Below are positions 44,943-53,887 of a stretch of 64,000 nt of DNA, one piece after another. Source of the DNA: Rhodospirillales bacterium URHD0017 (lineage in GTDB: Bacteria > Pseudomonadota > Alphaproteobacteria > Reyranellales > Reyranellaceae); assembly GCA_900110395.1 (NCBI GenBank), contig FODP01000016.1:1-64000 (forward strand). Reading direction: 5' to 3'. How positions within the stretch are numbered: position 1 is the first letter of the stretch; every line of letters starts with the position of its first letter. Under the pieces are notes generated by a model that saw nothing but the letters and a program-made list of their open reading frames with translations, had not been told where the DNA came from and ran no database searches. Made by a program: the position numbers and the translations under genes.

Positions 44943-44943
<1 letters not shown>
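44137..44943 (-). CDS. phytanoyl-CoA dioxygenase (PhyH) family protein
   Basis: 268 residues, Fe(II)/2-oxoglutarate oxygenase. The HxD iron motif is WHHDQPYYPIDG (near 118-121), and the distal His and 2OG-binding Arg lie in FHALTLHGASGNLSATRRRR (near 216-235). Start ATG 44943 shares one base with the crotonase stop, so it is translated in coupling. Together with the two genes upstream (crotonase, MaoC) it forms a minus-strand unit for hydroxylation and processing of an acyl compound, substrate not defined. Confidence 0.87.
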
Positions 44944-45722
<779 letters not shown>

Positions 45723-45737
45723 GGTGCGCCCTCCCGG

Positions 45738-46196
45738 CTAGCGTCCCTGCATCATGCGCAACGGCGTGTAGACCAGCACCGTGTCGCCCTTCTGGTTCTT
45801 GACGTTGTTGGTGGTCCGCACCAGCGCCCGCATCGGGTCCTTGGAGGTCGGCCGGATCTCGGTGAGCTCGATTTCGACATGGATGGTGTCGCCGACATAG
45901 GTCGGTCCCTTGATGTCGAAGCCCATCGACAGAAAAGCGAGCCCGGTGCCCTGCAGGGTCGTCGGGATCACCAGCCCCTCGGCCATGGAATAGACAAGGG
46001 CGCCCGGCACCGGATGGCCGCCGCGCATCGGCGCGTGCTCCTTCACGTATTCCTTGTTGGTGAACAATTCCTCGGAAAAGCCGCAAAGAGTGACGAAATT
46101 CAGCAGATCAGCCTCGAATAAGGTCCGCCCATAGGTGATGAAGCGGTCGCCGATCTTGAGTTCGCGCCAGTTCCAGCCCTCGCCGAGCTGCTTCAC
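45738..46196 (-). CDS. MaoC-like hot-dog dehydratase
   Basis: 152 residues from GTG 46196, which has a GAGGG site at good distance and lies 11 bases after the zinc-finger gene stop. Hot-dog fold of MaoC type: LKIGDRFITYGRTLFEADLL, NFVTLCGFSEELFTN, HPVPGALVYSMAEGL and YVGDTIHVEIELTEIRPTSK. The Asp-His pair of classic hydratases is not clear (the D of EADLLNF and H of GGHPVPGAL are candidates). Probably acts on an enoyl-CoA linked to the neighbouring crotonase. Confidence 0.85.
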   Translation of the reverse strand: MKQLGEGWNWRELKIGDRFITYGRTLFEADLLNFVTLCGFSEELFTNKEYVKEHAPMRGGHPVPGALVYSMAEGLVIPTTLQGTGLAFLSMGFDIKGPTYVGDTIHVEIELTEIRPTSKDPMRALVRTTNNVKNQKGDTVLVYTPLRMMQGR

Positions 46197-46207
46197 GGTC
46201 GCGGCCC

Positions 46208-46393
46208 TCAATGGGCGTGGGCGCCAGGCTTGGCGCCCTCGGCCAGCACGTAGAGCCTGCTGCAATAGGGGCACTCCACCCGCCCCTCTTCGCCCAGGTT
46301 GAGATAGACTTTAGGATGGCCCAAGGCGCCGCCGCCGCCATCGCAGGCGACACGGTCGGTATCAACAGTGATGACTTCAAACGGCTCGGTCAC
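46208..46393 (-). CDS. CHCC zinc-finger protein (NDUFS6-like)
   Basis: 61 residues from GTG 46393, preceded by AAAGGAGTGAGATT. The zf-CHCC pattern is clear: VACDGGGGALGHPKVYLNLG with Cys and His, then VECPYCSRLYVL with the CxxC pair, ending GAHAH. Relatives are the mitochondrial complex I subunit NDUFS6 and its bacterial homologues. First gene of the minus-strand acyl unit; divergent from the lipoprotein lipase gene with 19 bases between starts. Confidence 0.85.
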   Translation of the reverse strand: MTEPFEVITVDTDRVACDGGGGALGHPKVYLNLGEEGRVECPYCSRLYVLAEGAKPGAHAH

Positions 46394-46412
46394 AATCTCA
46401 CTCCTTTCGCGG

Positions 46413-47435
46413 ATGGCGATGATAGCGGCCACAGCGGCCCTGGTCATGCTTTCCGCCTGCGCCCCCACGGTCCGGCCCACAGTTTCGGGCAACGGCTCGG
46501 CGGCAAACGGCTCGGCTCATGCGCCCACGCTTACGTCTGACCGTTATGTCGCAGCCGACGGCACATCGCTACCCGTCGCCGTCTGGCCGGCCACCACGGC
46601 CACGCCCAAGGCGGTGATCCTTGGCCTGCATGGCTTCGGCGACTATCGCAAGGCGTGGGATGAGCCCGCGCAGATCTGGTCCAAGGACGGCATCACCACC
46701 TATTCCTACGACCAGCGCGGCTTCGGCAGCAGTCCGACGCGCGGCCGCTGGCCCGGCACCGAAGCGTTGGTCGGCGATGCCAAGGCGATGGTTTCGCTGC
46801 TGCGCGCCCGGTATCCCGGCGTGCCGCTCTACCTGGCCGGCGAGAGCATGGGTGGTGCCGTCGCGCTGGTCGCGGAGGATCGGGGTGCCGAGATCGACGG
46901 GCTGATCCTGCTGGCAACGGCGCTGCGCTCGCGCGACACCTTCGGCCCGGTGGCGGCCGCCGGCCTGGACTTCTTCGCCCACACCATCCCGTGGTTCCCC
47001 TCGGGTCCGACCTCGATCGACTACAAACCGACCGACAATCCCAAGACACTGGAGAAGCTGCGCAACGATCCGCAGATGCTGCGCCAGGCCCGGCTCGACA
47101 TGGGCTACGGGCTGGTCAACCTGATGGACGCCGCGCGCGAATCGGCGGAGCGCGTTCACGTGCCCTACCTGATGCTGCATGGCCTTGGCGACCGCATCAT
47201 CCCGCAGCAGCCGGTGAAGGCCGCCATAGAGGTCATGCCGCGCCGTCCTGACTCCAAGCTCGCCTTCTACAAGGAAGGCTATCACCTGCTGCTGCGCGAC
47301 AAGGAGGGCAAGACGGTGGCGGCCGACGTCGCGGTCTGGATCGCCAACCGAGAGGCGCCGTTGCCGTCGGGCGCCGAAGCTGCACAGTCGCAGCCCGAAC
47401 TTGCCGCGCTGTGGGGTTCTAAGCGGAGCCGCTAG
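46413..47435 (+). CDS. lipoprotein alpha/beta hydrolase (monoacylglycerol-lipase-like)
   Basis: 340 residues from ATG 46413; ATG 46368 would overlap the divergent gene. A lipoprotein signal (MAMIAATAALVMLSACAP, lipobox LSAC) anchors it. Hydrolase_4 features: GLHGFGDYRKAWDEPAQIW, YSYDQRGFGSSPTRGRW, nucleophile Ser in LAGESMGGAVALV, Asp in HGLGDRIIPQQP and the final His of EGYHLLLRD. The pattern is that of monoacylglycerol lipases, acting in the periplasm. Confidence 0.87.
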   Translation: MAMIAATAALVMLSACAPTVRPTVSGNGSAANGSAHAPTLTSDRYVAADGTSLPVAVWPATTATPKAVILGLHGFGDYRKAWDEPAQIWSKDGITTYSYDQRGFGSSPTRGRWPGTEALVGDAKAMVSLLRARYPGVPLYLAGESMGGAVALVAEDRGAEIDGLILLATALRSRDTFGPVAAAGLDFFAHTIPWFPSGPTSIDYKPTDNPKTLEKLRNDPQMLRQARLDMGYGLVNLMDAARESAERVHVPYLMLHGLGDRIIPQQPVKAAIEVMPRRPDSKLAFYKEGYHLLLRDKEGKTVAADVAVWIANREAPLPSGAEAAQSQPELAALWGSKRSR

Positions 47436-47439
47436 CCGC

Positions 47440-47745
47440 TCAGGCGCAACGAACTACGACCGTGCCCGCACCGCGCACGACACTGGCGTCGCCGCGGGTC
47501 GGCATGTTGTCCATGCTGAGCGTGGTGTAGTTGCCCTTGCACATCGCCAAAGCGCGGTTCTGGCACCCGCCCGGCATGCCGCACGTGATCTGGATGGCCT
47601 GCTTACCGTCGGTCCAGGTGACCATCGTGGCATTGGTATCGGAACTGCGATCAGGGCCCGGCGCGGTGTTGGGATTCGTGCAAGCGGCGGCAAGAACAGA
47701 CATGCCGAGGACAACAATCCACCGAGCTATCGCGCGCGAGACCAT
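47440..47745 (-). CDS. small lipoprotein of unknown function
   Basis: 101 residues from ATG 47745 behind GGGGAGAG. Signal with lipobox (WIVVLGMSVLAAACTNP). The mature part has four cysteines (ITCGMPGGCQNRALAMCKGN and VVRCA), so probably disulfide-stabilised outside the cytoplasm. No family recognised. Convergent with the lipase gene four bases away, divergent from the next small gene with 100 bases between starts. Confidence 0.62.
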   Translation of the reverse strand: MVSRAIARWIVVLGMSVLAAACTNPNTAPGPDRSSDTNATMVTWTDGKQAIQITCGMPGGCQNRALAMCKGNYTTLSMDNMPTRGDASVVRGAGTVVVRCA

Positions 47746-47845
47746 GTTCTCTCCCCTTATTACCGGTGGCCGACCGGGCACGCGAGAGTACCTCGCAGCA
47801 GGGGGCTCGTATAGTGTCGTCGCCCACGGCTCGCTGGAGAACTCG

Positions 47846-48121
47846 ATGCGATTGGCCTCTGCCGCCCTGTCGATCACGCTGATCGCTGCATCCACCGCCC
47901 AGGCACAACCGACCAACGAGCAGCTCGCGGCACGCTGTGCCGAGCTCGGCGCCGTCTTCGACCGATACGGCACGCGCCGCAGCGAGGGCTCGGGCGGACC
48001 GGACATGATCCGCCTGGGCGCCGGCATCGACTGCCAGAAGGGCCGCTACGCCCAGGGCATCAAGGCGCTGGAAGACCTGCTCAGCCGCAATCGCATCCCC
48101 TATCCCCCGGCCCAGTACTGA
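47846..48121 (+). CDS. small secreted protein of unknown function
   Basis: 91 residues from ATG 47846 (CTGGAGAACTCG upstream). Signal peptide MRLASAALSITLIAASTAQA. The mature part is helical with two cysteines (AARCAELG, GIDCQKG) and the stretch RYAQGIKALEDLLSRNRIPY. Proteins of this outline occur in many alphaproteobacteria but I cannot name a function. Confidence 0.6.
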   Translation: MRLASAALSITLIAASTAQAQPTNEQLAARCAELGAVFDRYGTRRSEGSGGPDMIRLGAGIDCQKGRYAQGIKALEDLLSRNRIPYPPAQY

Positions 48122-48148
48122 CGGTGCCGGATACGGGCTGAGCCGCGT

Positions 48149-48529
48149 TCAGCTGCCGACCACGCCCACGCTTTCGATCTCGACCACTAGGCCGGGCACA
48201 GCGAGCGCGCTCACCGCCACCAGGGTCGAGGTCACGATGGATCCCTTGAGCGCCTTGCCCAGCGCCTTCGACACCGCGCCCATGTCGCGGATGTCGGTGA
48301 CGAAGATCGTCATCTGCGTCAGGTCGGAGAGTTTGCAGCCGGCCTTCTTCAGCGCCGCCTCGATCTTGCGCATGGTGATGGTGGTCTGCTCGGCCGCATC
48401 TTTGCCCTGCACCCGGCCTTTCGAGTCGAGCGAGGTCGTGCCCGATACGAAGACCATCGGACCGCTGCGGATCGCCCGGACATAAAAGGGAACGACTTCC
48501 GTCCCGTCTGGAAAGAGTTTCTTCGCCAT
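48149..48529 (-). CDS. RidA-family protein
   Basis: 126 residues from ATG 48529. The YjgF/RidA trimeric fold is clear: MVFVSGTTSLDSKGRVQGKD, then AAEQTTITMRKIEAALKKAG, LTQMTIFVTDIRDM and the last strand PGLVVEIESVGVV. RidA deaminates reactive enamine/imine intermediates; the key Arg of RidA (in the ARLPKDA-type tail) is not conserved, so it may be a member of another Rid subgroup. Stands alone, opposite the SDR gene. Confidence 0.87.
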   Translation of the reverse strand: MAKKLFPDGTEVVPFYVRAIRSGPMVFVSGTTSLDSKGRVQGKDAAEQTTITMRKIEAALKKAGCKLSDLTQMTIFVTDIRDMGAVSKALGKALKGSIVTSTLVAVSALAVPGLVVEIESVGVVGS

Positions 48530-48593
48530 CGAATGCTCCCCTACTGTGGGCGCGCAATCTAGGCGGTGAGCCAGCACCGCGCAAAGGAGGCCC

Positions 48594-49340
48594 ATGTCTC
48601 TCGATCGATATCGCACCGCCATCGTCACTGGCGCCAGTCGCGGCATCGGTGCTGCGATCGTCCGGCAATTGCGCATCAGCGGGCTGGAGGTGTGGGCGAT
48701 CGCGCGCTCGGCCGACGATCTCAGCGCGCTGGCGCGCGAGACCGGCTGCCGGCCGCTGGCGCTCGACATCAGCCATCGCGATGCGGTGCTGAGCGCGTTG
48801 AGCGGGCTCGATGCCGACGTCCTGGTCAACAACGCCTCCGCGCTGGTGAAGGGCGGCGTGTCGTGGGAGACGGCACCCGACGCCATCGACGCGCTCACGG
48901 CCGTCAACATCAAGGGCACGCTGAACTGCCTCGCCGCGACGGTTCCCGGCATGAAGGCGCGCGGGCGAGGCCATATCGTCAACCTGGGTTCGATCGCGTC
49001 GGTGTCGCCGATCCCCGGCATGCCGGTCTATGCCATGACCAAGGCCGCGATCCACAGCCTCGGCCAGACGCTCAGGCTCGACCTGCACGGCACGGGCGTG
49101 CGGGTGAGCGAAATCTCGCCGGGCCGGGTCGAGACCGGAGCGCATCTCGCCCTGGTCGAGGACCCCGCGGAGGGCCGCCGCCGCTTCTACGACGCCTTCG
49201 ACTGCCTGCAACCCGACGACATCGCCGAGGCCGTCATGTTCGTGCTGGGCGCACCGCAGCGCATGGACGTGAGCTACATGGAGATCGTGCCCACCGACCA
49301 GTCCTACGGCGGCTCGCAGTTTCAGCAGAGGTCGCGATGA
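48594..49340 (+). CDS. short-chain dehydrogenase/reductase
   Basis: 248 residues, start behind a perfect AAAGGAGG. SDR marks: TGASRGIGAAIV nucleotide loop (residues 12-23), NNASALVKGG, catalytic Ser near 147 in LGSIASVSPI, Tyr-x-x-x-Lys in VYAMTKAAIHSL, and the following SPGRVETG. The typical NADP or NAD-dependent alcohol/ketone reaction is expected, substrate unknown. Convergent with the Bug-type gene. Confidence 0.92.
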   Translation: MSLDRYRTAIVTGASRGIGAAIVRQLRISGLEVWAIARSADDLSALARETGCRPLALDISHRDAVLSALSGLDADVLVNNASALVKGGVSWETAPDAIDALTAVNIKGTLNCLAATVPGMKARGRGHIVNLGSIASVSPIPGMPVYAMTKAAIHSLGQTLRLDLHGTGVRVSEISPGRVETGAHLALVEDPAEGRRRFYDAFDCLQPDDIAEAVMFVLGAPQRMDVSYMEIVPTDQSYGGSQFQQRSR

Positions 49341-49350
49341 ACGCGACCGT

Positions 49351-50358
49351 CTAGGAGTCGGCCGTGAATCCGATCTCTTTCACGATCGGGCCCCAGCGGT
49401 CGTAGCTCTGCTTCAGGAGCGTCGCCAGCTGGTCGGGCGTCGACGACGTCGCCTCGAGGCCCATGACCGCGAGACCGTCGATCACGTCCTTCTGCTCGAG
49501 CGCCGTGCGCAGTGCGGTGTTCGCGCGCTGCACCACCGGCGCCGGCGTGCCGCCGGGCGCAAAGAAGCCGAACCATTCGGAGAATACGAGGTCCTTGTAA
49601 CCCTGCTCGGCGAAGGTCGGCACGTTGGGCGCGAAGCGGCTGCGTTGGGCGCCGGACACGCCGAGGAAGCGCGCCTTGCCGGCGTTGACCTGCTGGATGA
49701 ACTCGCCGACCGGCGCAGACACAGCCTGGATCTGACCCGCCACCATGTCCTGCACGGCGGGCGCCGAACCGCGGTAGGCCACGTGCTTCAGCTCGATGCC
49801 GCCGGCCTTGCCGAGCAGCACGCCGATGAAGTGAGGCACCGCGCCGGCGCCCGGCGAGCCGTAGTTAGCCTTGTCGGGGTTGGCCTTGCACCAGGCGAGG
49901 AAGCCCGGAATGTCCTTGATGGTGTCGGGCACGGCCGGGCCGACGCAGAAGCCGAAATCGAACGTGCAGCCCAGCGTCACGGCGGTGACGTCGGTGAAGG
50001 CGTTGTAGGCCAGGTTCTTGTAGATGTGCGGATAGATCATCAACATCGAGGCCGGCGTCTGCAGAAGGACGCTGCCGTCCGTCGGTGCCCCTTTCATGGA
50101 CTGCACGGCGATCTGCCCACCGGCGCCCGGCTTGTTCTCGACCAGCGCGCTCTTGGTGTAGGCGGTGCCGCGCAGGTTCTCGGCGACGCGTCGGCAGAGC
50201 GTGTCGGACGTGCCGCCCGGTGGGAAGCCGGTGACGATCTTGACGCTGTCGAGCGGCTGGCCGCCTTGCGCGCCGGCGCGGCCGACTGGCAGGCCAAGGG
50301 TGGCAAGCGCGGTGCCGGCGGTGGAGGTGCCGACAAAGCGGCGGCGGGTGAAGCTCAT
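49351..50358 (-). CDS. Bug-family periplasmic binding protein with Tat-like signal
   Basis: 335 residues from ATG 50358, GAGGAAACGACC upstream. Signal with twin arginine (SFTRRRFVGTSTAGTALATL), so probably Tat export. Mature part: KIVTGFPPGGTSDTLCRRVA, then ENKPGAGGQIAVQSMKGAP, KHVAYRGSAPAVQDMVAGQI and the C-terminal KQSYDRWGPIVKEIGF, all typical Bug/TctC. No TctA/B genes are next to it: an orphan binding protein, as is common in this family. Confidence 0.9.
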   Translation of the reverse strand: MSFTRRRFVGTSTAGTALATLGLPVGRAGAQGGQPLDSVKIVTGFPPGGTSDTLCRRVAENLRGTAYTKSALVENKPGAGGQIAVQSMKGAPTDGSVLLQTPASMLMIYPHIYKNLAYNAFTDVTAVTLGCTFDFGFCVGPAVPDTIKDIPGFLAWCKANPDKANYGSPGAGAVPHFIGVLLGKAGGIELKHVAYRGSAPAVQDMVAGQIQAVSAPVGEFIQQVNAGKARFLGVSGAQRSRFAPNVPTFAEQGYKDLVFSEWFGFFAPGGTPAPVVQRANTALRTALEQKDVIDGLAVMGLEATSSTPDQLATLLKQSYDRWGPIVKEIGFTADS

Positions 50359-50446
50359 GGTCGTTTCCTCGAATAGTAAGTCGCGTTCGGCGCGGAATGT
50401 CGCGCAATTGCCGGACAGCGGCAAGATGGAGAACAATCGGCGGTCA

Positions 50447-51217
50447 CTAGGCGCGCTTCCACTGCAACTTGGCGATGCGAGGGTCGGCGGCAAAGGCATC
50501 GCGACCAAACGTGATGCCCGATCTCGGCGATTCGCACAGAGCCTGGGCGCCCGCCTCGCTCAGTCGAATGTGCCAGGTCTGCTCGCTCAGCGGCTTGGGC
50601 CTGGTGAAGGCGCGGCCGGTCAGCAAGGCGAGATTGGAACCATGCCGCGGGTCGCGCACCGACAGGTAGCGAATGACATCGACGGTCGCCGACCGCGCTG
50701 AATCGGCAAGACGCTGGCAGGGCTCATAGTCCGTCAGGTGGATCCACAGCGCCTTGTCCCTCTGCAGCTTCCCCGCCGTGAGATCGATGCCCTTCTTCGT
50801 CGCATAGGCCGCAGAGAACGCCGTGTATTCCGCGGCGTTCTGAGGCCACGGCGTGTCCGGCGACTCGGCATAGAACAGCAGCCGGTAGAAAACGATCTCG
50901 GCAACCGCCGTGTGCGGTTCCTCGGCCGCGTAGAAGACACCTTCCGTCAGCCCGGCCCGCCTGAACCGCGAGCCCACCGGATAGGCGGCGCCGTACCGAA
51001 AGGGCGTGGCCAGAAGATAGTGGAGGCGTGCGCACTCGGCCGGGAGCGCCGGCTTGGTGGTCTGGATGAGGTCCTCCAGGATGCTCTGTTCTTCGACGGT
51101 ATCGACGAGCTTCAGGGTCGAGACCCGATGCTGCGCTTCGACCAGCCGCCAACAGGTTCCGGAAAGAGGCCTCGCCTCAGACGACAGCGCGGCGGGCGTC
51201 CAGGTACTGGATGACAT
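50447..51217 (-). CDS. RES-domain toxin (NAD+-cleaving type)
   Basis: 256 residues. RES domain: CWRLVEAQHR at the start, RFRRAGLTEGVFYAAEEPHT AVAE block (split here: GVFYAAEEPHTAVAEIVFYR) with the Arg, Tyr and Glu of the active site, then DYEPCQRLADSARSATVDVI and RDPRHGSNLALLTGRAF. Family toxins deplete NAD+. Its start at 51217 lies 41 bases inside the antitoxin gene, the overlap expected for the operon order antitoxin-toxin. I found no better later start in frame. Confidence 0.88.
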   Translation of the reverse strand: MSSSTWTPAALSSEARPLSGTCWRLVEAQHRVSTLKLVDTVEEQSILEDLIQTTKPALPAECARLHYLLATPFRYGAAYPVGSRFRRAGLTEGVFYAAEEPHTAVAEIVFYRLLFYAESPDTPWPQNAAEYTAFSAAYATKKGIDLTAGKLQRDKALWIHLTDYEPCQRLADSARSATVDVIRYLSVRDPRHGSNLALLTGRAFTRPKPLSEQTWHIRLSEAGAQALCESPRSGITFGRDAFAADPRIAKLQWKRA

Positions 51218-51578
51218 TCATGAGACCAGGAACGGTCTGGATCAGGGCAATCGGCTCATCGTCGAGCAGGGTATTGCGGTTTCGCAGCCAGGCGCTGGCC
51301 ACCGCATCGTCGCCGCCCACGATCGCATCCAGGGAGCGGTAGAGGCGCACGAACAGCAGCGCCAGCTCGAAGGATTTCTGATCGGCCTGCAGCTCGTACT
51401 GGCCGGCGCGCATGCGGGAGACCGTTGCATCGGACAGCCCGACGACGTTGGCGAATACCTTGTTGGTCATGCCAAGCTGGCTTGCTGCACGAAGGGCGGC
51501 CTTGGTGACCACGGCAGCCCGGTCGGGTTTGGCGGTTGGACGGCGCTTCGATTCAGGCATGCGAACCTCGACTTCCAT
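51177..51578 (-). CDS. Xre/MbcA-ParS antitoxin
   Basis: 133 residues from ATG 51578 (51560 gives MPESKRR and has GAGG at better distance). N-terminal Xre-like helix-turn-helix (TNKVFANVVGLSDATVSRMR near 48-67) and a C-terminal MbcA/ParS/Xre toxin-binding domain: AVASAWLRNRNTLLDDEPIA, then LIQTVPGLMNVIQYLDARRA. Pairs with the RES toxin downstream. The antitoxin should repress its own promoter. Confidence 0.88.
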   Translation of the reverse strand: MEVEVRMPESKRRPTAKPDRAAVVTKAALRAASQLGMTNKVFANVVGLSDATVSRMRAGQYELQADQKSFELALLFVRLYRSLDAIVGGDDAVASAWLRNRNTLLDDEPIALIQTVPGLMNVIQYLDARRAVV

Positions 51579-51630
51579 AGAAAATATAGGCCCCAACTCT
51601 TTCTCCTGCAAGGGACCCGCGGAGCTAAAA

Positions 51631-52713
51631 TCAGGGCGTCCAGGCGATGCTCGCGAGCAACTTGCGGCTGATGGCGTAGTGCCAGAACGGGCCGGGATGG
51701 CCGTCGAAACCGATGATGTCGTCCTGGACGACGGAATCGAATTCGCTGCGCACGGCGGCGATGACCTCGACCTTTGGGCTGACCTGGCGGCGCACCGGGT
51801 TGTCGGGCGAGCCGGCGAAATGCAGCAGGTAGACCTTGGCCGGCGACCGCGCGGCAATCTGGTTGACGAGGGCTGACGTGACGTCGGTCATCTCCTCCTG
51901 CGAGGGATCGGGACCGCTGCAGTAGTCGCCGAGCATGGCGCAGCGCTGGTCGATGGTGCCCATCGTCACGCGGCCGTCGGGGGCCAGCGTGGCCTTGGGC
52001 AGCTGGAACGGCGCGATCGGCTGGTTGATGCGCTTCAGCCAGCTCTCGATCTCGCGCAGGCGCGAGGGCGCCTCGACGTGGCGTACGTCGAAGTAATCGG
52101 CATAGCCCAGGATGACGATATCGTCGGGGCCGATCTCCTTCAGGCGCTCGAAGGTGAGCCAGGCCTGCGTCAGGGAATAGCCGCCCAGCGCCAGCAGGCG
52201 CACGTTCCAGTCGGGCAGCGCCTGGTAGAGGCGGCCGGCGAAGGTGAGCTCGTCGGGCACGCCGTTGCCGAACACCCAGCTGTCGCCAAAGATGAAGACG
52301 GTGGGCTTGCCGTGCCGCGGCGCACCGACAAAGCGCGAGCCATCGGGATTGATCGTCACCTTGTTGCGGAAATACTCCCACTCCCCGGTGAAGCCGTTCC
52401 GGCGGGCATAGGAATGGGTGTAGGCGCCGGGCGCGACGCTGTAGCCCAGCCGCGGATCGGCCCGGAAGAAGGGCGATGGCGACGTCTCCTCCAGCACCAT
52501 CGCAGGTTCGCTCAGCCCGACCAGCCGGCTGAACCGCCGCGCCAGGTTGACGACGGACAGGTAGCTGGTGTCGTAGGTCTCGAAGTTCTGCTGATGGGTG
52601 GCGCGGTAGTAGCCCAGCATCAGCCACGATGCGCCGATCTCGAGGACCACCAGCGCGACCAGCACGGTGACTGCGGAATAGAAGACAGACCGGAGGCGCG
52701 AGCGCGCTTTCAT
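51631..52713 (-). CDS. SGNH-hydrolase-like protein with N-terminal membrane anchor
   Basis: 360 residues from ATG 52713. One N-terminal membrane helix (VFYSAVTVLVALVVLEIGASWLML), then a periplasmic domain. Block I is FIFGDSWVFGNGVP (GDS with the nucleophile Ser near residue 145), and the DxxH block is GFDGHPGPFWHYAISRKLL near the end, so a GDSL/SGNH esterase fold is likely. Its place just before the tRNA and the MBOAT island hints at glycan acylation, but the gene itself has normal composition. Confidence 0.72.
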   Translation of the reverse strand: MKARSRLRSVFYSAVTVLVALVVLEIGASWLMLGYYRATHQQNFETYDTSYLSVVNLARRFSRLVGLSEPAMVLEETSPSPFFRADPRLGYSVAPGAYTHSYARRNGFTGEWEYFRNKVTINPDGSRFVGAPRHGKPTVFIFGDSWVFGNGVPDELTFAGRLYQALPDWNVRLLALGGYSLTQAWLTFERLKEIGPDDIVILGYADYFDVRHVEAPSRLREIESWLKRINQPIAPFQLPKATLAPDGRVTMGTIDQRCAMLGDYCSGPDPSQEEMTDVTSALVNQIAARSPAKVYLLHFAGSPDNPVRRQVSPKVEVIAAVRSEFDSVVQDDIIGFDGHPGPFWHYAISRKLLASIAWTP

Positions 52714-52831
52714 CGATCGCCAGGGTCCGTCGTGGCCATGCGAAACTCTAGGGAACCGACGCTCGGCGGTCCACGGTGCACGGTGGCCGCGCATTGCGCC
52801 GCCGGAGCCCCTCCGGTATGTTCCGCGCGCC

Positions 52832-52908
<77 letters not shown>

Positions 52909-52946
52909 CTACGTCCCGTAGCCGTCCGCGAATGCTTCGTGAGCCC

Positions 52947-53849
52947 ATGAACGCTCTCCTGCGCTATGTCCTGAACGATCGGACGGATCGGCAGTATCAG
53001 GACTTCGGCTACAAGGTATTCCGCGGTGTATTGCCGAAAGACAGGGTCGATGCTCTCGCCGAGATCGTTCGCAATGTAGTCGTGCCGCATCAAGGTGCGC
53101 TGTTGCGGCAGGACGGCCGAATGGCGCCCCATGACTTCTTCCCCGGCACGACGTTGATCCGCAACCCGTTGGCCAATGCGCACCTGCCGATTTCCCAGGC
53201 GATGGAGCCGCTCGAAGCGGCTTTGACGGCGGTGGTGACCGCTTCGCAAGTGGCAGAAGCGCTTCGCAAGCTCGACGGCGCTGATCAATACAGTATCCAT
53301 CAGACCCTGCTCTTCTTCGCAGCGCAGACGACTGGATTGCATATCGATAGCTGGGGAGTGGACACCGCACCTCATGGCTTTGCGCACACTCTTTGGATTC
53401 CCCTGCAGGATATGACCCCCGAGTCGGGCCTCCCCAGCGTCATTCCATGGCCTCGCGGCAAGGTCCTTTCGGAAGCGGACCTCGGATTGCCGAGCAGCGG
53501 CTCCAATGCCGACCGCTATGACCGATATCATCGTGCGCTGTCGGGAAGACTGATGGCCGGCAGCCCAGAGGTGGCAACGGCAGTCGTACGCAGAGGAGAC
53601 ATGATCGTCTGGACGTCTCTCACGCCTCATTTCACGTTGCCGGCGCGCAACTTTCCCTCCGAACGCCTGTCTCTTCAGGTCTTGCTTCGACCTACGCACA
53701 CTCGCTGGGGCAATTTCATCGTTCAACCATCCGATCATCCAACCAATCGGCATATCCGAAAGACGGAGCGCTTCTCCTACTTTGTGTATGACGCCATCAG
53801 CCGCGACTTTGGTATTGCAGGCAGCCTGCCGACGCCGGCCGCCCTGTAG
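52947..53849 (+). CDS. phytanoyl-CoA dioxygenase-like protein
   Basis: 300 residues from ATG 52947 (52932 also possible). A 2OG/Fe(II) oxygenase-like plan is seen: iron motif HIDSWGVDT (near residues 132-140), then HGFAHTLWIPLQDMTPESGL, GDMIVWTSLTPHF with the distal His, and RLSLQVLLRPTHTRWGN with a binding Arg. The family fit is weaker than for 44137. Composition is visibly lower in GC than the flanking core genes. Follows the tRNA-Arg gene on the same strand and faces the SGNH/MBOAT pair. Confidence 0.62.
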   Translation: MNALLRYVLNDRTDRQYQDFGYKVFRGVLPKDRVDALAEIVRNVVVPHQGALLRQDGRMAPHDFFPGTTLIRNPLANAHLPISQAMEPLEAALTAVVTASQVAEALRKLDGADQYSIHQTLLFFAAQTTGLHIDSWGVDTAPHGFAHTLWIPLQDMTPESGLPSVIPWPRGKVLSEADLGLPSSGSNADRYDRYHRALSGRLMAGSPEVATAVVRRGDMIVWTSLTPHFTLPARNFPSERLSLQVLLRPTHTRWGNFIVQPSDHPTNRHIRKTERFSYFVYDAISRDFGIAGSLPTPAAL

Positions 53850-53864
53850 TTGATCTAGCGCGGC

Positions 53865-53887
53865 ACTAAGACGCGTCGCGTCTTGGT
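53865..53887. terminator. hairpin between convergent island genes
   Basis: ACTAAGACGC (53865-53874) pairs with GCGTCTTGGT (53878-53887), with one G-T pair and a GTC loop, between the stops of the PhyH-like gene and the convergent SGNH-like gene. Suitable as a bidirectional terminator. Confidence 0.5.
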
